Origin: Arachidicoccus sp.
Lineage (GTDB): Bacteria > Bacteroidota > Bacteroidia > Chitinophagales > Chitinophagaceae
Direction: 5' to 3'
Length of the DNA: 64,000 nt
Assembly (NCBI GenBank): GCA_028283605.1
Contig: JAPWKH010000020.1
Location: 39,041 to 103,040 of the forward strand
This document shows positions 46,234-56,194 of the stretch, in pieces. A program made the position numbers and the translations under genes. A model generated the notes under the pieces. That model had not been told where the DNA came from. It did no database searches and saw only the letters and a program-made list of their open reading frames with translations. The first letter of the stretch is position 1. Each line of letters opens with the position of its first letter.

Positions 46234-47076
46234 ATGGATGCTAATAAAATATTGAATTCAAGTGTGCTTGATATTCTTTTTGAGAATAGAAACAAAGCAT
46301 ATGGGGCATACGATTTAAGAAAGACTTATGCAAAAAGAATTACAACAGCGCTGATTATTACTATAGTTGTAATTGCGCTATTTATATCCACAATACTATT
46401 AGGTAAAAAGAAACCTGTGGAGCAAAAGGCTGTAATTCATGTTCAAGATGTGAATATTCAAGATTACAAAAAACCCCCGCCTCCTAAAAAAGCGCCACCG
46501 CCACCGCCACCGCCGGCAGCAGCTCCTCCTAAAATAGAAATGAAGCAATTCACGGTTCCTAAAGTAGTAAAGGATAATGAGGTTAAGCCTGATGAGCAGC
46601 CTCCTAAACAAGATGAAAAATTAACCATTGGTGCAGTTACACAGCATGGTATTAAAGCTAATGGTTCTTTAGCGGCTCCAACTGAAGTTAAAGGAATAGG
46701 TGGTACAGGTAAAGGTCCTGGTGGTACTGGAAAAAGTGACTATGACGGTGAATTTACTTCTGTACAGGTTGAGGCAAGCTTTCCGGGTGGACCGGATGCT
46801 TGGCAAAAATATTTGAAAGCCAATTTACGCCAAAATACACCTTCTGATAATGGAGCTCCTCCCGGCCAATATGCTGTAGTAGTTTCTTTCTTAGTAAGTA
46901 AAGATGGTACTATTTCCGAAGTAAAAGCTATAAACCCACCAAGTCCTGATTATGGTACTGCCGATGAAGCTGTGCGTGTAATTCAGCGTGGTCCAAAATG
47001 GAATCCTGCTATTCAAAATGGCCGCCCGGTTACTTACCGACAGAAACAAAGAGTAATATTTAATGTACAGGAATAA
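46234..47076 (+). CDS. tonB: Energy transducer TonB
   Basis: TonB carries motor energy to outer-membrane receptors. The 280-residue protein has a cytoplasmic N-terminus with the Bacteroidota signature LFENRNKAYGAYDLRKTY, a membrane helix (about 37-57), a Pro-rich periplasmic spacer (about 85-110, runs of PPPPKKAPPPP), a Gly/Lys linker and a C-terminal TonB domain (about 180-280: ASFPGGPDAWQKYL, VSFLVSKDGTISEVKA, WNPAIQNGRPVTYRQKQRV). It closes the operon before a strong terminator. Confidence 0.95.
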   Translation: MDANKILNSSVLDILFENRNKAYGAYDLRKTYAKRITTALIITIVVIALFISTILLGKKKPVEQKAVIHVQDVNIQDYKKPPPPKKAPPPPPPPAAAPPKIEMKQFTVPKVVKDNEVKPDEQPPKQDEKLTIGAVTQHGIKANGSLAAPTEVKGIGGTGKGPGGTGKSDYDGEFTSVQVEASFPGGPDAWQKYLKANLRQNTPSDNGAPPGQYAVVVSFLVSKDGTISEVKAINPPSPDYGTADEAVRVIQRGPKWNPAIQNGRPVTYRQKQRVIFNVQE

Positions 47077-47107
47077 TCATATTTCGTAAGTAAATAATTA
47101 TTTTTAT

Positions 47108-47148
47108 AAAAGAAAACGAGCATATATTTAATGTGCTCGTTTTCTTTT
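47108..47148 (+). terminator. Terminator of the exbB-exbD-exbD-tonB operon
   Basis: AAAAGAAAACGAGCA pairs with TGCTCGTTTTCTTTT (15 bp, 11-base loop) and ends in a T-rich tract. Confidence 0.9.
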
Positions 47149-47165
47149 AATCCCAAATCTTCTAT

Positions 47166-48359
47166 ATGATACCGTTAATAAGAGAAAAGTTTAATAAAGA
47201 TTTTTCGCAGGAAAAATATCTGCATTATTTAGATGAATTAAAAAAGGATTTTCCCGGCGCTCTGGATTTCAGAGTAGCAGAAACGCCTGTATTTATCGAC
47301 AATACTTTTAAAGAAAAACTATTAAACGCCGGCGAAGCAATAATAGACACGGTAATTACAAATGATTATATAACGCTTACCAATAAAGCTATTCCGGAAA
47401 ATGTACAAGTGAAAGGAGATCAGGGATATCCGAATTTTTTAATTTTAGATTTTGGAATATGTGAAAATGGTTTAGGTGAATATGAACCTATGCTTGTTGA
47501 AATGCAGGCGTTTCCATCTTTGTTTGCATATCAATTACATCAATATAGCTCAGCAGATATTGCTTATGATTTACCAAAAGAATTCTCACCATACTTAAAC
47601 AATTATGATGAAGGAAAAGCAATACAGTTATTAGATGAGATTATTATCGGAGAAGAAGACCCGGAAAATGTAATATTATTGGAAATTTTTCCCGAAAAGC
47701 AAAAAACGAGAATTGATTTTCATTATACAGAAAAATATTTAGGTATATCTGCTGTTTGTGTTACCCAACTTATTAAAGAAGGAAGAGAATTGTTTTATGA
47801 AAAGGCTGGTAGAAAAATAAAAATAAAGAGAATATATAACCGCTTCATTTTTGACGATCTTTTTCAGCAAACGGAAGAAGTACAAAACAAAGCAAAAATT
47901 TTATTTGAAGATATAGATGTAAAATGGGTAACGCATCCCAATTGGTTTTACCGTATTAGCAAATATAGTTTGCCTTTTATTCATCATCATAATGTGCCGG
48001 AAACCTTTTTCCTGAAAGATTTAGCTACTATTCCCGAAGATTTGGAGAATTATGTATTGAAGCCCTTATTTTCTTTCGCCGGATCGGGTGTAATTATAGA
48101 TGTAACCAAAGATGATATTAATAAAATCCTGAACAAAGAAAACTATATTCTCCAGCGAAAAGTTAAATATGCTTCTTCAATAAAAACACTTGATGAAAAT
48201 GCTAAAGCAGAAATAAGAATATTTTATTTCTGGAAAGAAGGCGAACCAAAACCGGTACCAGTATATAATTTGGCAAGAATGACAAAAGGAAATATGATTA
48301 GTGTAGCGTTGAATAAAGATAAAACATGGGTTGGTGGTACATTCGCATTATTTGAATAA
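47166..48359 (+). CDS. ATP-grasp-like protein of unknown substrate
   Basis: A 397-residue soluble protein with no signal peptide. The last third recalls an ATP-grasp fold: YVLKPLFSFAGSGVII (about 300-315, like the Lys plus Gly-rich loop), YILQRKVKY (about 330), and AEIRIFYFWKEGEP with VYNLARMTKGNMISV toward the end. The N-terminal part (LLVEMQAFPSLFAYQ, about 118-135) is family-like but unfamiliar to me. It could be a ligase of the glutathionylspermidine-synthase/CP-ATP-grasp kind. It lies between tonB's terminator and rpoB, which has its own promoter. Confidence 0.55.
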   Translation: MIPLIREKFNKDFSQEKYLHYLDELKKDFPGALDFRVAETPVFIDNTFKEKLLNAGEAIIDTVITNDYITLTNKAIPENVQVKGDQGYPNFLILDFGICENGLGEYEPMLVEMQAFPSLFAYQLHQYSSADIAYDLPKEFSPYLNNYDEGKAIQLLDEIIIGEEDPENVILLEIFPEKQKTRIDFHYTEKYLGISAVCVTQLIKEGRELFYEKAGRKIKIKRIYNRFIFDDLFQQTEEVQNKAKILFEDIDVKWVTHPNWFYRISKYSLPFIHHHNVPETFFLKDLATIPEDLENYVLKPLFSFAGSGVIIDVTKDDINKILNKENYILQRKVKYASSIKTLDENAKAEIRIFYFWKEGEPKPVPVYNLARMTKGNMISVALNKDKTWVGGTFALFE

Positions 48360-48381
48360 AGCCGCAGAAAATAAAAATCAT

Positions 48382-48412
48382 TTTGTAAGTTAATATACAA
48401 ATCTTAACTTTG
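48382..48412 (+). promoter_or_regulatory. rpoB promoter (TTTG-N19-TAACTTTG)
   Basis: A near-ideal Bacteroidota sigma-A promoter: TTTG at 48382-48385, a 19-bp spacer, and TAACTTTG at 48405-48412 (consensus TAnnTTTG). It gives a leader of about 110 nt before the rpoB ATG, which fits rpoB being transcribed on its own here. Confidence 0.75.
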
Positions 48413-48528
48413 CTATCCTTTTTAAATTATGTTTAATTGAATTATGCAAGAAATGGCGCCAATATATCTTCTTGTTTAATATAATTAATTGATAATCTAT
48501 ATTTTACGTAAAACGGTTAAATACATAT

Positions 48529-51500
48529 ATGTCATCAACAAAAATCCACAACAGGGTAAGCTTTGGTAAAACTAAGCACCTGGCGGAAACTCCGGATTTA
48601 TTAGATATCCAATTAGAATCTTTTCGCGAATTTTTCCAACTTGAAACAACACCTGATAAGCGCAATAACGAAGGCCTTTTCCGTGTGTTTAAAGAAAATT
48701 TTCCTATTACAGATACGAGAAATATTTTCGTACTGGAATTCTTAGATTATTTCGTTGATCCTCCACGCTATTCTATTGACGAGTGTATGGAACGCGGCTT
48801 GACGTATGCTGTACCTTTAAAGGCAAAGCTGCGCCTCAGTTGTAATGACGAAGAGCACATCGATTTCCAAACAATTGTTCAGGATGTATTCTTAGGCAAT
48901 ATTCCTTATATGACACCTCGCGGTACGTTTGTGATCAATGGCGCCGAGCGCGTTATTGTATCTCAATTGCATCGTTCTCCGGGTGTATTTTTCGGGCAAT
49001 CAACGCACCCGAACGGAACAAAAATTTATTCCGCCCGCGTAATTCCTTTCAAAGGCGCATGGATGGAATTTGCTACAGACATCAATAATGTGATGTACGC
49101 ATACATTGATCGAAAAAAGAAATTCCCGGTTACTACTTTATTGCGATCTATCGGTTTTGAAACAGATAAAGATATTCTTACTTTATTTGGCATGGCTACA
49201 GAAGTTACCGCCGATAAAAAGAATTTGCAAAAACATATCGGACAAAAATTAGCTGCCCGCGTATTGAAAGCATGGGTAGAAGATTTTGTGGACGAAGATA
49301 CCGGTGAAGTTGTATCTCTTGAACGTAATGAAGTTGTCTTGGAACGTGATACAATTCTCGATGAAGAATCTATTCAAACGATTGCAGATTTAGAAGTCGG
49401 CAGTGTATTTATTCAACGCGAAGATGTTGGCGGCGATTATGCAATTATCTACAATACTTTAAATAAAGATACTACCAATTCTGAATTGGAAGCGGTTCAG
49501 TTTATTTATCGCCAATTACGTGGTGCAGATGCGCCGGATAATGAAACGGCTCGAGGTATTATCGATAAATTATTCTTTAGCGATAAGCGTTACGATTTGG
49601 GCGAAGTAGGCCGTTATAAAATCAACCGTAAACTTGATGTAAAGCAAAGTTTGCAAAATAAGGTTTTAACCAAAGAAGATATAATTGAAATCATCAAATA
49701 TCTTGTTCGTTTAACGAATGGTAAAGCTGAAATTGATGATATTGATCACTTGAGCAATCGTCGTGTACGTACAGTTGGCGAGCAATTATATGCACAGTTT
49801 GGTGTTGGATTGGCTCGTATGGCTCGTACTATTCGTGAAAGAATGAATGTGCGTGATAATGAAGTATTCACGCCCGTTGATTTGATCAATGCAAGAACAC
49901 TATCTTCTGTTATCAATTCATTCTTCGGCACATCGCAATTATCTCAATTCTTAGACCAGACGAATCCACTATCTGAAATTACGCACAAGCGTCGTATTTC
50001 AGCGCTCGGGCCCGGTGGGTTAAGCCGTGAACGTGCGGGATTTGAAGTACGTGACGTACACTATTCGCACTACGGCCGTTTATGTACAATCGAAACGCCG
50101 GAAGGACCAAATATCGGATTGATTTCTACGCTTTGCGTTCATGCGAAGATTAATGATATGGGCTTTATCGAAACGCCTTATCATGAGGTGCGTGATGGTA
50201 AAGTAGATTTGAAACACTTGAAATTCTTAAGCGCAGAAGAAGAAGATACAGCAAAAATTGCACAGAGCAGCGCTCCACTGGATGATAAAGGCATATTTGA
50301 AGAAGAAAGAATTATTAGCCGTGAAACAGGAGATTTCCCTATATTGGAGAGAAGTGAAGTTCAGTACATGGACGTTGCGCCGAATCAAATCGTAGGTTTG
50401 TCAGCCTCATTGATTCCTTTTTTGGAGCATGATGATGCGAACCGTGCTTTGATGGGATCTAATATGCAACGCCAAGCTGTTCCGCTAGTATTGCCTCAGG
50501 CGCCAATTGTAGGAACCGGCTTGGAAGGTAAAGCGGCACGCGACGCACGTATTCAGATTCATGCTGAAGGCGACGGCGTTGTAGAATTTGTAGATGCTCG
50601 CGAAGTACACGTTCGCTATAACAGAAATGCTGCAGACAGATTGGTTTCTTTTGAAGATGATCTGGTTGTATATAAATTAACCAAATTTATTAAAACAAAT
50701 CAGGCAACTTCTATCAACCTTCGTCCGGCAGTGAAAAAAGGGCAGCATGTTAAGAAAGGAGATTTCTTGACAGAAGGTTATGCAACAAAAGATGGCGAAT
50801 TAGCGCTTGGACGTAATTTGCAAGTAGCGTTTATGCCTTGGAAAGGTTACAACTTTGAAGATGCCATCGTAATCAACGAAAAAGTAGTACGCGAAGATTT
50901 ATTTACTTCGATACATATTGAAGAATATGAACTGGAAGTGCGCGATACAAAATTGGGAGAAGAAGAATTAACTTCAGATATTCCGAATATCTCCGAAGAA
51001 GCGACTAAAGATTTGGATGAACACGGTATTATCCGCATCGGCGCTACTGTTAAAGAAGGCGATATTCTGATTGGAAAAATTACGCCGAAAGGCGAAAGCG
51101 ATCCTACACCGGAAGAAAAACTGTTACGCGCAATTTTCGGAGATAAAGCAGGCGATGCAAAAGATGCCTCTTTGAAAGCGCCAAATGGAACTGAAGGTGT
51201 TGTGATTGATAAAAAATTATTCCAGCGCGCGAAAAAAGATAAGAACGGAAAGTTGCGTGAAAAAACGCAATTAGAAAAAATAGAGAAAGTACATCATGAG
51301 AATGAAACAGCGTTAAAAGAATTATTGCTTGGAAAATTACAAACCTTATTGAAAGATAAAGCTTCTGCAGGCGTAAGTAACAATTTCGGAGAATTGTTGG
51401 TTGGCAAAGGCGCAAAATTCAATAGTAAAAATTTGGGAAGTATCGATTATCAGAATGTAAACCCGCTTGGCTGGACGGGCGATGCCACAATCGATAATCA

Positions 51501-52332
51501 AATCAATATTCTTTTACATAATTTCAATATCAAATACAACGAGGAATTAGGCCGCTATAAACGCGAAAAATTCAATATTTCTATCGGTGATGAATTACCT
51601 GCCGGTGTATTGAAACTGGCTAAAGTTTATTTGGCTGTAAAGCGTAAATTGAAAGTGGGAGACAAGATGGCCGGCCGCCACGGAAATAAAGGTATTGTTG
51701 CGAAGATTGTTCGTGCGGAAGATATGCCGTTCTTAGAAGACGGAACTCCGGTAGATATCGTATTGAATCCATTGGGTGTGCCTTCTCGTATGAATCTTGG
51801 TCAGATTTATGAAACTATTCTCGGATGGTGTGGAAAACAATTGGGATTAAAATTTGCTACTCCGATATTTGACGGAGCATCTCCGGATGAAATTGCAAAA
51901 TATTGCGATGATGCAGGTATCCCTTCCATGGGTCATACATATTTATATGACGGTGAAACAGGCGAACGATTTGACCAAAAAGCTACTGTAGGAGTTATTT
52001 ATATGATCAAGCTTCACCACATGGTTGATGATAAAATGCATGCGCGCTCCATCGGGCCATACAGCTTGATTACACAACAGCCTTTAGGCGGTAAAGCTCA
52101 ATTTGGCGGACAGCGTTTCGGGGAAATGGAAGTATGGGCGTTGGAAGCTTATGGCGCATCAAACATTTTGCAGGAATTATTAACCATTAAATCTGATGAT
52201 ATTATCGGCCGTGCGAAGACTTATGAAGCCATTGTAAAAGGCGATAATATACCAAAAGCCGGCGTTCCGGAATCATTCAATGTATTGGTTCATGAATTAC
52301 GAGGTTTAGGATTGGATTTGAAATTTGATTAA
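48529..52332 (+). CDS. rpoB: DNA-directed RNA polymerase subunit beta
   Basis: The 1267-residue beta subunit is complete and of normal Bacteroidota length. Recognisable parts are the N-terminal lobe ([20 protein letters not shown]), the rifampicin region (about 464-497: [33 protein letters not shown], with the usual residues), the catalytic-domain stretch [29 protein letters not shown] and the C-terminal clamp segment [28 protein letters not shown]. The flanking genes are unexpected: rplJL are not upstream and rpoC is not downstream. It is preceded by its own promoter and followed by a terminator. Confidence 0.98.
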   Translation: MSSTKIHNRVSFGKTKHLAETPDLLDIQLESFREFFQLETTPDKRNNEGLFRVFKENFPITDTRNIFVLEFLDYFVDPPRYSIDECMERGLTYAVPLKAKLRLSCNDEEHIDFQTIVQDVFLGNIPYMTPRGTFVINGAERVIVSQLHRSPGVFFGQSTHPNGTKIYSARVIPFKGAWMEFATDINNVMYAYIDRKKKFPVTTLLRSIGFETDKDILTLFGMATEVTADKKNLQKHIGQKLAARVLKAWVEDFVDEDTGEVVSLERNEVVLERDTILDEESIQTIADLEVGSVFIQREDVGGDYAIIYNTLNKDTTNSELEAVQFIYRQLRGADAPDNETARGIIDKLFFSDKRYDLGEVGRYKINRKLDVKQSLQNKVLTKEDIIEIIKYLVRLTNGKAEIDDIDHLSNRRVRTVGEQLYAQFGVGLARMARTIRERMNVRDNEVFTPVDLINARTLSSVINSFFGTSQLSQFLDQTNPLSEITHKRRISALGPGGLSRERAGFEVRDVHYSHYGRLCTIETPEGPNIGLISTLCVHAKINDMGFIETPYHEVRDGKVDLKHLKFLSAEEEDTAKIAQSSAPLDDKGIFEEERIISRETGDFPILERSEVQYMDVAPNQIVGLSASLIPFLEHDDANRALMGSNMQRQAVPLVLPQAPIVGTGLEGKAARDARIQIHAEGDGVVEFVDAREVHVRYNRNAADRLVSFEDDLVVYKLTKFIKTNQATSINLRPAVKKGQHVKKGDFLTEGYATKDGELALGRNLQVAFMPWKGYNFEDAIVINEKVVREDLFTSIHIEEYELEVRDTKLGEEELTSDIPNISEEATKDLDEHGIIRIGATVKEGDILIGKITPKGESDPTPEEKLLRAIFGDKAGDAKDASLKAPNGTEGVVIDKKLFQRAKKDKNGKLREKTQLEKIEKVHHENETALKELLLGKLQTLLKDKASAGVSNNFGELLVGKGAKFNSKNLGSIDYQNVNPLGWTGDATIDNQINILLHNFNIKYNEELGRYKREKFNISIGDELPAGVLKLAKVYLAVKRKLKVGDKMAGRHGNKGIVAKIVRAEDMPFLEDGTPVDIVLNPLGVPSRMNLGQIYETILGWCGKQLGLKFATPIFDGASPDEIAKYCDDAGIPSMGHTYLYDGETGERFDQKATVGVIYMIKLHHMVDDKMHARSIGPYSLITQQPLGGKAQFGGQRFGEMEVWALEAYGASNILQELLTIKSDDIIGRAKTYEAIVKGDNIPKAGVPESFNVLVHELRGLGLDLKFD

Positions 52333-53592
52333 GAAAAAGAATTTCTTTTTAGAAATGAAATAAATAAAAAAGACCGATATTTTGTCGGTCTTTTTTATTT
52401 TAACCTTATACCATATTATTGAAAAGAGATGGTTGCGGCGATAATAAAAACCAATAACAGATATTATCAAACCAAACATGAATACATTATACGATATTCT
52501 AAGTAAATGATATTTTTTACCCAAAACAACACCTTGAAAATATACATCCTTGATCAGAGAGCCGTATAGAAATTCCCTGTCATCCATTACTTTAAGCATT
52601 CCGTTAGTGTACTTTTCTAAACTCATTTTGTAAAAATTACCGAAGAAAAGCAAGTTCACTCTTTGTTTTTCAATATCTTCTTCTGTAAAAGTTCCCTTAG
52701 GAATTGATGGGCGTGTAGCCAGCACAGAGAAGATTATGGTAATTACGCCTACCGCTAAAATAATAAATGTAGGAATAGCAAGAAATTTATGATCGTGTAA
52801 GTTTTTTAATACTAAACTTATTACAGCCGAAAGGATTATAGAATTTACGGAGATCATAATATGCGCCTTATTATCGGCCATATTGCTAAGCTTTTGATTG
52901 TTGCCGGAAACAACGCGGAACATGGTTTCAATACCTTTATCAGGTTTGTCTTTATTTTTCTTTTTTTCGGATTCTGCAGTTGCCGGTTTAGCATTCTCTT
53001 CGGATTGTTTATTTTTCAGTTGCAGCAAATGCATTGTTTTTAATGAATTTAATAACTGTTGAGCATAATCGGTAAAATAATGATGCGATTCAAATAATTG
53101 AATTGTTCCTGTAAGCCATTCCGCTTTATCTATATTTACTCCTTTTATGGCTTCGGCTTCTTTTCGCATCAATTTATTTTTTTCAGGAAAATCATTTGTT
53201 CCCAAATGAAACAGGTCAGAATCGCAAACTATTTGCTCACACAAATTTTTTGGGCTTTGCGGCATGTGTGTAGCAAGTATGCAATTTTTTACAGATTCTA
53301 TTGTGGAAGTATCAATGCCCTTAGTGAGCAAATACTCTTCAGCAAGGCGCGCGCTTTCTACTTCATGTTTTTGCGGTTGGGTAAAATATCCCAGATCGTG
53401 AAACCATGCGGCTATTGTAATAACAAATAAATCCTTACCGCTTACCTGATAATGATTTGCTATTTGCATTGCTGCGTTTACAACATTTTGAGTATGTGTT
53501 TCATTGTGATACAAGTATCGCGCATCTGCATGAGATTGAAAATATTCATGAATATAAGAGGGCAATTCGTTCAATATTGATTGATAATCCAT
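52306..53592 (-). CDS. HD-domain protein fused to a PycTM-like (DUF5706) membrane effector
   Basis: A 428-residue two-part protein. The N-terminal half is an HD phosphohydrolase domain with His33 region (YHNETHT), His65-Asp66 (WFHDLGY), His109 (ATH) and Asp124/126 (CDSD), so the metal site looks intact. A charged Lys/Glu linker (about 195-220) leads to a two-helix membrane module (about 222-385). That module begins with [20 protein letters not shown] and includes [17 protein letters not shown], a second helix at about 272-292, and [21 protein letters not shown]. This matches the PycTM effector of Pycsar defence. No cyclase gene is adjacent. The last 45 or so residues are encoded through the rpoB terminator and overlap rpoB by 27 bp. 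Confidence 0.75.
   Translation of the reverse strand: MDYQSILNELPSYIHEYFQSHADARYLYHNETHTQNVVNAAMQIANHYQVSGKDLFVITIAAWFHDLGYFTQPQKHEVESARLAEEYLLTKGIDTSTIESVKNCILATHMPQSPKNLCEQIVCDSDLFHLGTNDFPEKNKLMRKEAEAIKGVNIDKAEWLTGTIQLFESHHYFTDYAQQLLNSLKTMHLLQLKNKQSEENAKPATAESEKKKNKDKPDKGIETMFRVVSGNNQKLSNMADNKAHIMISVNSIILSAVISLVLKNLHDHKFLAIPTFIILAVGVITIIFSVLATRPSIPKGTFTEEDIEKQRVNLLFFGNFYKMSLEKYTNGMLKVMDDREFLYGSLIKDVYFQGVVLGKKYHLLRISYNVFMFGLIISVIGFYYRRNHLFSIIWYKVKIKKTDKISVFFIYFISKKKFFFLIKFQIQS
52366..52396. terminator. Bidirectional terminator at the 3' end of rpoB
   Basis: AAAAAAGACCGA and TCGGTCTTTTTT form a 12-bp stem with a 7-base loop and T-runs on both strands. It lies inside the minus-strand HD/PycTM frame, so that gene either ends late or reads through it. 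Confidence 0.85.
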
Positions 53593-53611
53593 AAGCTGAA
53601 TTTGTATATCT

Positions 53612-53619
53612 CAAAGGTA
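53612..53619 (-). promoter_or_regulatory. Candidate -7 box of the HD/PycTM gene
   Basis: TACCTTTG on the minus strand fits TAnnTTTG and is 20 bp before the ATG at 53592. A second box, TAAATTTG at 53721-53728, faces the divergent SPFH gene. Confidence 0.4.
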
Positions 53620-53720
53620 ATCACGGTAATTTTATTAAAATTAAATTAATGAATTTATCTGAATTAAAGCATAAAGATGATCGGTTAATAAATATATTTT
53701 TCTTATTTACCTTTATTATA

Positions 53721-53728
53721 TAAATTTG
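53721..53728 (+). promoter_or_regulatory. Candidate -7 box of the SPFH gene
   Basis: TAAATTTG fits TAnnTTTG and lies 18 bp before the SPFH ATG at 53747; direct repeats ATATCAAA and TAGTATCAAA follow it. Confidence 0.4.
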
Positions 53729-53746
53729 ATATCAAAATAGTATCAA

Positions 53747-54610
53747 ATGGAAAAATTATTAAAACCCATGTCAGGTTATTTGGCATTGTTGTTCTCGGTT
53801 ATATTGTTTATATGCGCAATTTTTTTATTTACACAAATAGCAGTCCATTCTGTATTCGGGATTTTGGGAGCAATAAGTTTTATTGTTGCCATATTTTTCA
53901 TGAAAGGATTAATGGTTATTAATCCGAATTATGCAAGAGTTCTGAATTTTTTTGGCAAATATGTGGCAACAGTAAAAGAAAACGGATTGTTTTTCGTAAA
54001 TCCATTATACAGCTCCACACGTATCAGCCTAAGAGCAAATAATTTACAAAGTCAGATACTTAAGGTAAATGACAAAATGGGAAATCCAATTGAAATCGGC
54101 GCAGTAATTGTGTGGCAGGTCGGGGATACTTATAAGGCCACGTATGAAGTTCAGGATTACAAGGTTTATGTAAACACACAAAGTGAAGCTGCAGTTCGTA
54201 TGCTGGCGGGAAGTTTTGCTTATGACAACTTGGAAGACGAACACGCTTCCATTACACTCCGGGAAGGAGGTATTAAGGTAAATGAAATTCTGGAAAAAGA
54301 ACTGACAGAACGTTTAGCCCCTTCGGGAATCATTATTCGCGAAGCAAGAATATCTCATTTGGCTTATGCTGCCGAAATTGCCGGTGCTATGTTGCAAAGG
54401 CAACAGGCTACGGCAATAGTTGCGGCTCGAACAAAAATCGTTGAAGGCGCTGTAGGCATGGTGGAAATGGCATTGAATAAATTATCGGAAAGACAAATCG
54501 TAGAACTGGATGATGAAAAAAAGGCGGCCATGGTAAGCAACCTTATGGTGGTACTTTGTGGCGAGCGCAGCGCACAGCCTGTGCTGAATACGGGAACTTT
54601 ATATCAATAG
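53747..54610 (+). CDS. SPFH/Band 7 domain membrane protein
   Basis: A 287-residue protein with two N-terminal membrane segments (about 12-30 and 36-54) and an SPFH (stomatin/prohibitin) domain from about 62 (GLMVINPNYARVLNFFGKYV, NPIEIGAVIVWQVGDTYKA), followed by a coiled-coil/flotillin-like tail (YAAEIAGAMLQRQQATAIVAARTKIVEGAV). SPFH proteins scaffold membrane domains. It is transcribed divergently from the HD/PycTM gene and is followed 17 bp later by a small Arc-like gene, a pairing seen in many genomes. Confidence 0.85.
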   Translation: MEKLLKPMSGYLALLFSVILFICAIFLFTQIAVHSVFGILGAISFIVAIFFMKGLMVINPNYARVLNFFGKYVATVKENGLFFVNPLYSSTRISLRANNLQSQILKVNDKMGNPIEIGAVIVWQVGDTYKATYEVQDYKVYVNTQSEAAVRMLAGSFAYDNLEDEHASITLREGGIKVNEILEKELTERLAPSGIIIREARISHLAYAAEIAGAMLQRQQATAIVAARTKIVEGAVGMVEMALNKLSERQIVELDDEKKAAMVSNLMVVLCGERSAQPVLNTGTLYQ

Positions 54611-54627
54611 TTATTTAAAAGTAAAGT

Positions 54628-54819
54628 GTGGCTGAAAAGAAAAACTTTATTATGCGGATTGATGCTGCAACGCATAAAGCGTTGGAAAAATGGGCTGCCG
54701 ATGAATTCAGAAGCATTAATGGGCAGGTGGAATACTTACTGCACAAAGCATTACAGGAAGCAGGGAGATTAAATAATGTTTCCCAACAAAAAAAACAAAA
54801 TGAGCAGAAGAATAAATAA
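54628..54819 (+). CDS. Arc-family ribbon-helix-helix protein
   Basis: A 63-residue protein starting at GTG 54628. The sequence KKNFIMRIDAATHKALEKWA and EFRSINGQVEYLLHKAL fits a ribbon-helix-helix (Arc/MetJ) DNA-binding fold, with the N-terminal strand FIMRID and two helices, then a Gln/Lys-rich tail. It is coupled to the SPFH gene by a 17-bp gap and may regulate it or bind its partner; that is inference. Its stop lies 12 bp before the convergent PAP2 gene's end. Confidence 0.75.
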   Translation: MAEKKNFIMRIDAATHKALEKWAADEFRSINGQVEYLLHKALQEAGRLNNVSQQKKQNEQKNK

Positions 54820-54831
54820 TATACAAAGAAT

Positions 54832-55419
54832 TTAATGACTATACATTCTCCCCGTTACCCAATGTCCGATAATCCCGCTTATTATTCCTATAGCCATGCC
54901 GCCCAATACATCAGTAGGATAATGCCTTCCAAGATACATTCGGGAATAACCGACAGAGCTCGACCACAACGTTATCGGAACAGTAATGTATAACTGATGC
55001 CGTGTGTAAGCCAAACTTGTCATGGTAGAAAAGGCTACTGTTGTATGCCCGGATGGAAATGAATAATCTGTTCCATAGTTAACAGGATAAATCTCATTGG
55101 GCCAGCTTGCATAAGGCCGCGGACGATTAAATATATGTTTAATGCCGGCGGAGAGCAATTGCCCGATGCCCACATCTACCGCTGTTTCCACGCCATATCT
55201 TTTAGAATTTTTATCGTTTGCGGCAAAGCCATACCCGATTTGCCCGATTGAAACGGCAGCCGGAACCCAGTAAGCAGAATAGCTTATCTGTTTCCAAAAT
55301 GTTGATGTAGGTATTGTATCCGGGTTTATTTTTTTCAGCAGGTGGATGTCGAAGTTTTGCGCATTCAAAAACAACGGAAATAAAATCAACAGAAATATTC
55401 CTGTAAAATATTTGCGCAT
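54832..55419 (-). CDS. PAP2-family lipid phosphatase
   Basis: A 195-residue exported or membrane-bound phosphatase. The three PAP2 motifs are intact: KHIFNRPRP (K-x6-RP, about 112-120), PSGHTTVAF (about 143) and SRMYLGRHYPTD (about 177). A signal peptide (1-20, ending LNAQ) precedes the domain. Only a few short hydrophobic helices remain, so it may be periplasmic. PAP2 proteins dephosphorylate undecaprenyl pyrophosphate, phosphatidic acid or related lipids; which one is unknown here. Confidence 0.88.
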   Translation of the reverse strand: MRKYFTGIFLLILFPLFLNAQNFDIHLLKKINPDTIPTSTFWKQISYSAYWVPAAVSIGQIGYGFAANDKNSKRYGVETAVDVGIGQLLSAGIKHIFNRPRPYASWPNEIYPVNYGTDYSFPSGHTTVAFSTMTSLAYTRHQLYITVPITLWSSSVGYSRMYLGRHYPTDVLGGMAIGIISGIIGHWVTGRMYSH

Positions 55420-55450
55420 TTGCTGTTTTATCTTATTAAAAATAATAAAA

Positions 55451-55475
55451 AGGCAGAGGATATTTTCCTCTGCCT
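55451..55475 (-). terminator. Terminator of the low-complexity lipoprotein gene
   Basis: AGGCAGAGGA pairs with TCCTCTGCCT (10 bp, 5-base loop); AAAA at 55447-55450 gives a T-run on the minus strand. Confidence 0.85.
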
Positions 55476-55498
55476 AAAGTTATACGAATAAATTAAAA

Positions 55499-56020
55499 TT
55501 ATTTATCTGAATCTTTTTTGTCTTTTCCTGTTACGGCATCATATCCTTTCTCTGCCGTATGGCCAACTGCTTTCGCTCCCTTTGAAACGCCCTTGCCAAC
55601 TGCTTTTGCACCGGTTGCAACACCATTGCCAGCATCACTTGCTACGTCTTTCGTTTTATCCCAAATTTTGCCAAGGCCTTTTTTGCCTTTATGTGCAGCA
55701 TCAGTTGTTTTATCTGCAGCATCCTTAGCGGCTTCTTTTGTAGCCGCGGCAGCATGTTCTGCTTTATCCTTTGCTTTATGGGCAAGGGTATCAGCTTTAT
55801 CGCCAATACTGCTTGCAGCAGAATCGACTTTGTTTCCTACTGTATTGGCTGTGGAATCAACCTTATTTCCTACAGCATTGGCTGTAGAATCAACTGTATT
55901 TCCGGTTGCTTCAACGGCAGTTGCGGTGCTGTCACCATTAGCGCTCGAAGAAGTAGAAGAGCCGCACGAAGCGAATATCAACATTGTGGCCGCTACTAAT
56001 AAATAATTTAATTTTTTCAT
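55499..56020 (-). CDS. Ala/Lys-rich repetitive lipoprotein
   Basis: A 173-residue lipoprotein (lipobox FASC, Cys19) with low-complexity amphipathic repeats: units like VDSTANAVGNKVDSTANTVGNK at about 43-70, then KAKDKAEHAAAATKEAAKDA (about 82-105) and KAVGKGVSKGAKAVG near the end. The pattern resembles late-embryogenesis-abundant-like or YtxH-like stress proteins and is probably unfolded or helical. The repeat units are visible at DNA level and may expand or contract. The function is unknown. Confidence 0.75.
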   Translation of the reverse strand: MKKLNYLLVAATMLIFASCGSSTSSSANGDSTATAVEATGNTVDSTANAVGNKVDSTANTVGNKVDSAASSIGDKADTLAHKAKDKAEHAAAATKEAAKDAADKTTDAAHKGKKGLGKIWDKTKDVASDAGNGVATGAKAVGKGVSKGAKAVGHTAEKGYDAVTGKDKKDSDK

Positions 56021-56194
56021 TTTCTGGTTTGAATTTAGTTATTAAGTACAATGTTTGTACCAAAATCGATTAAGAAACATTTCCGCAAAATTGAAGTAAA
56101 AAACGGAGAGAAAAAAGTAAAAAATTAATAAATCCACATTTCCCCAATTTTTCAACACGTTTATCGGATAAAAATTAAATCGGCAATCAAAACT

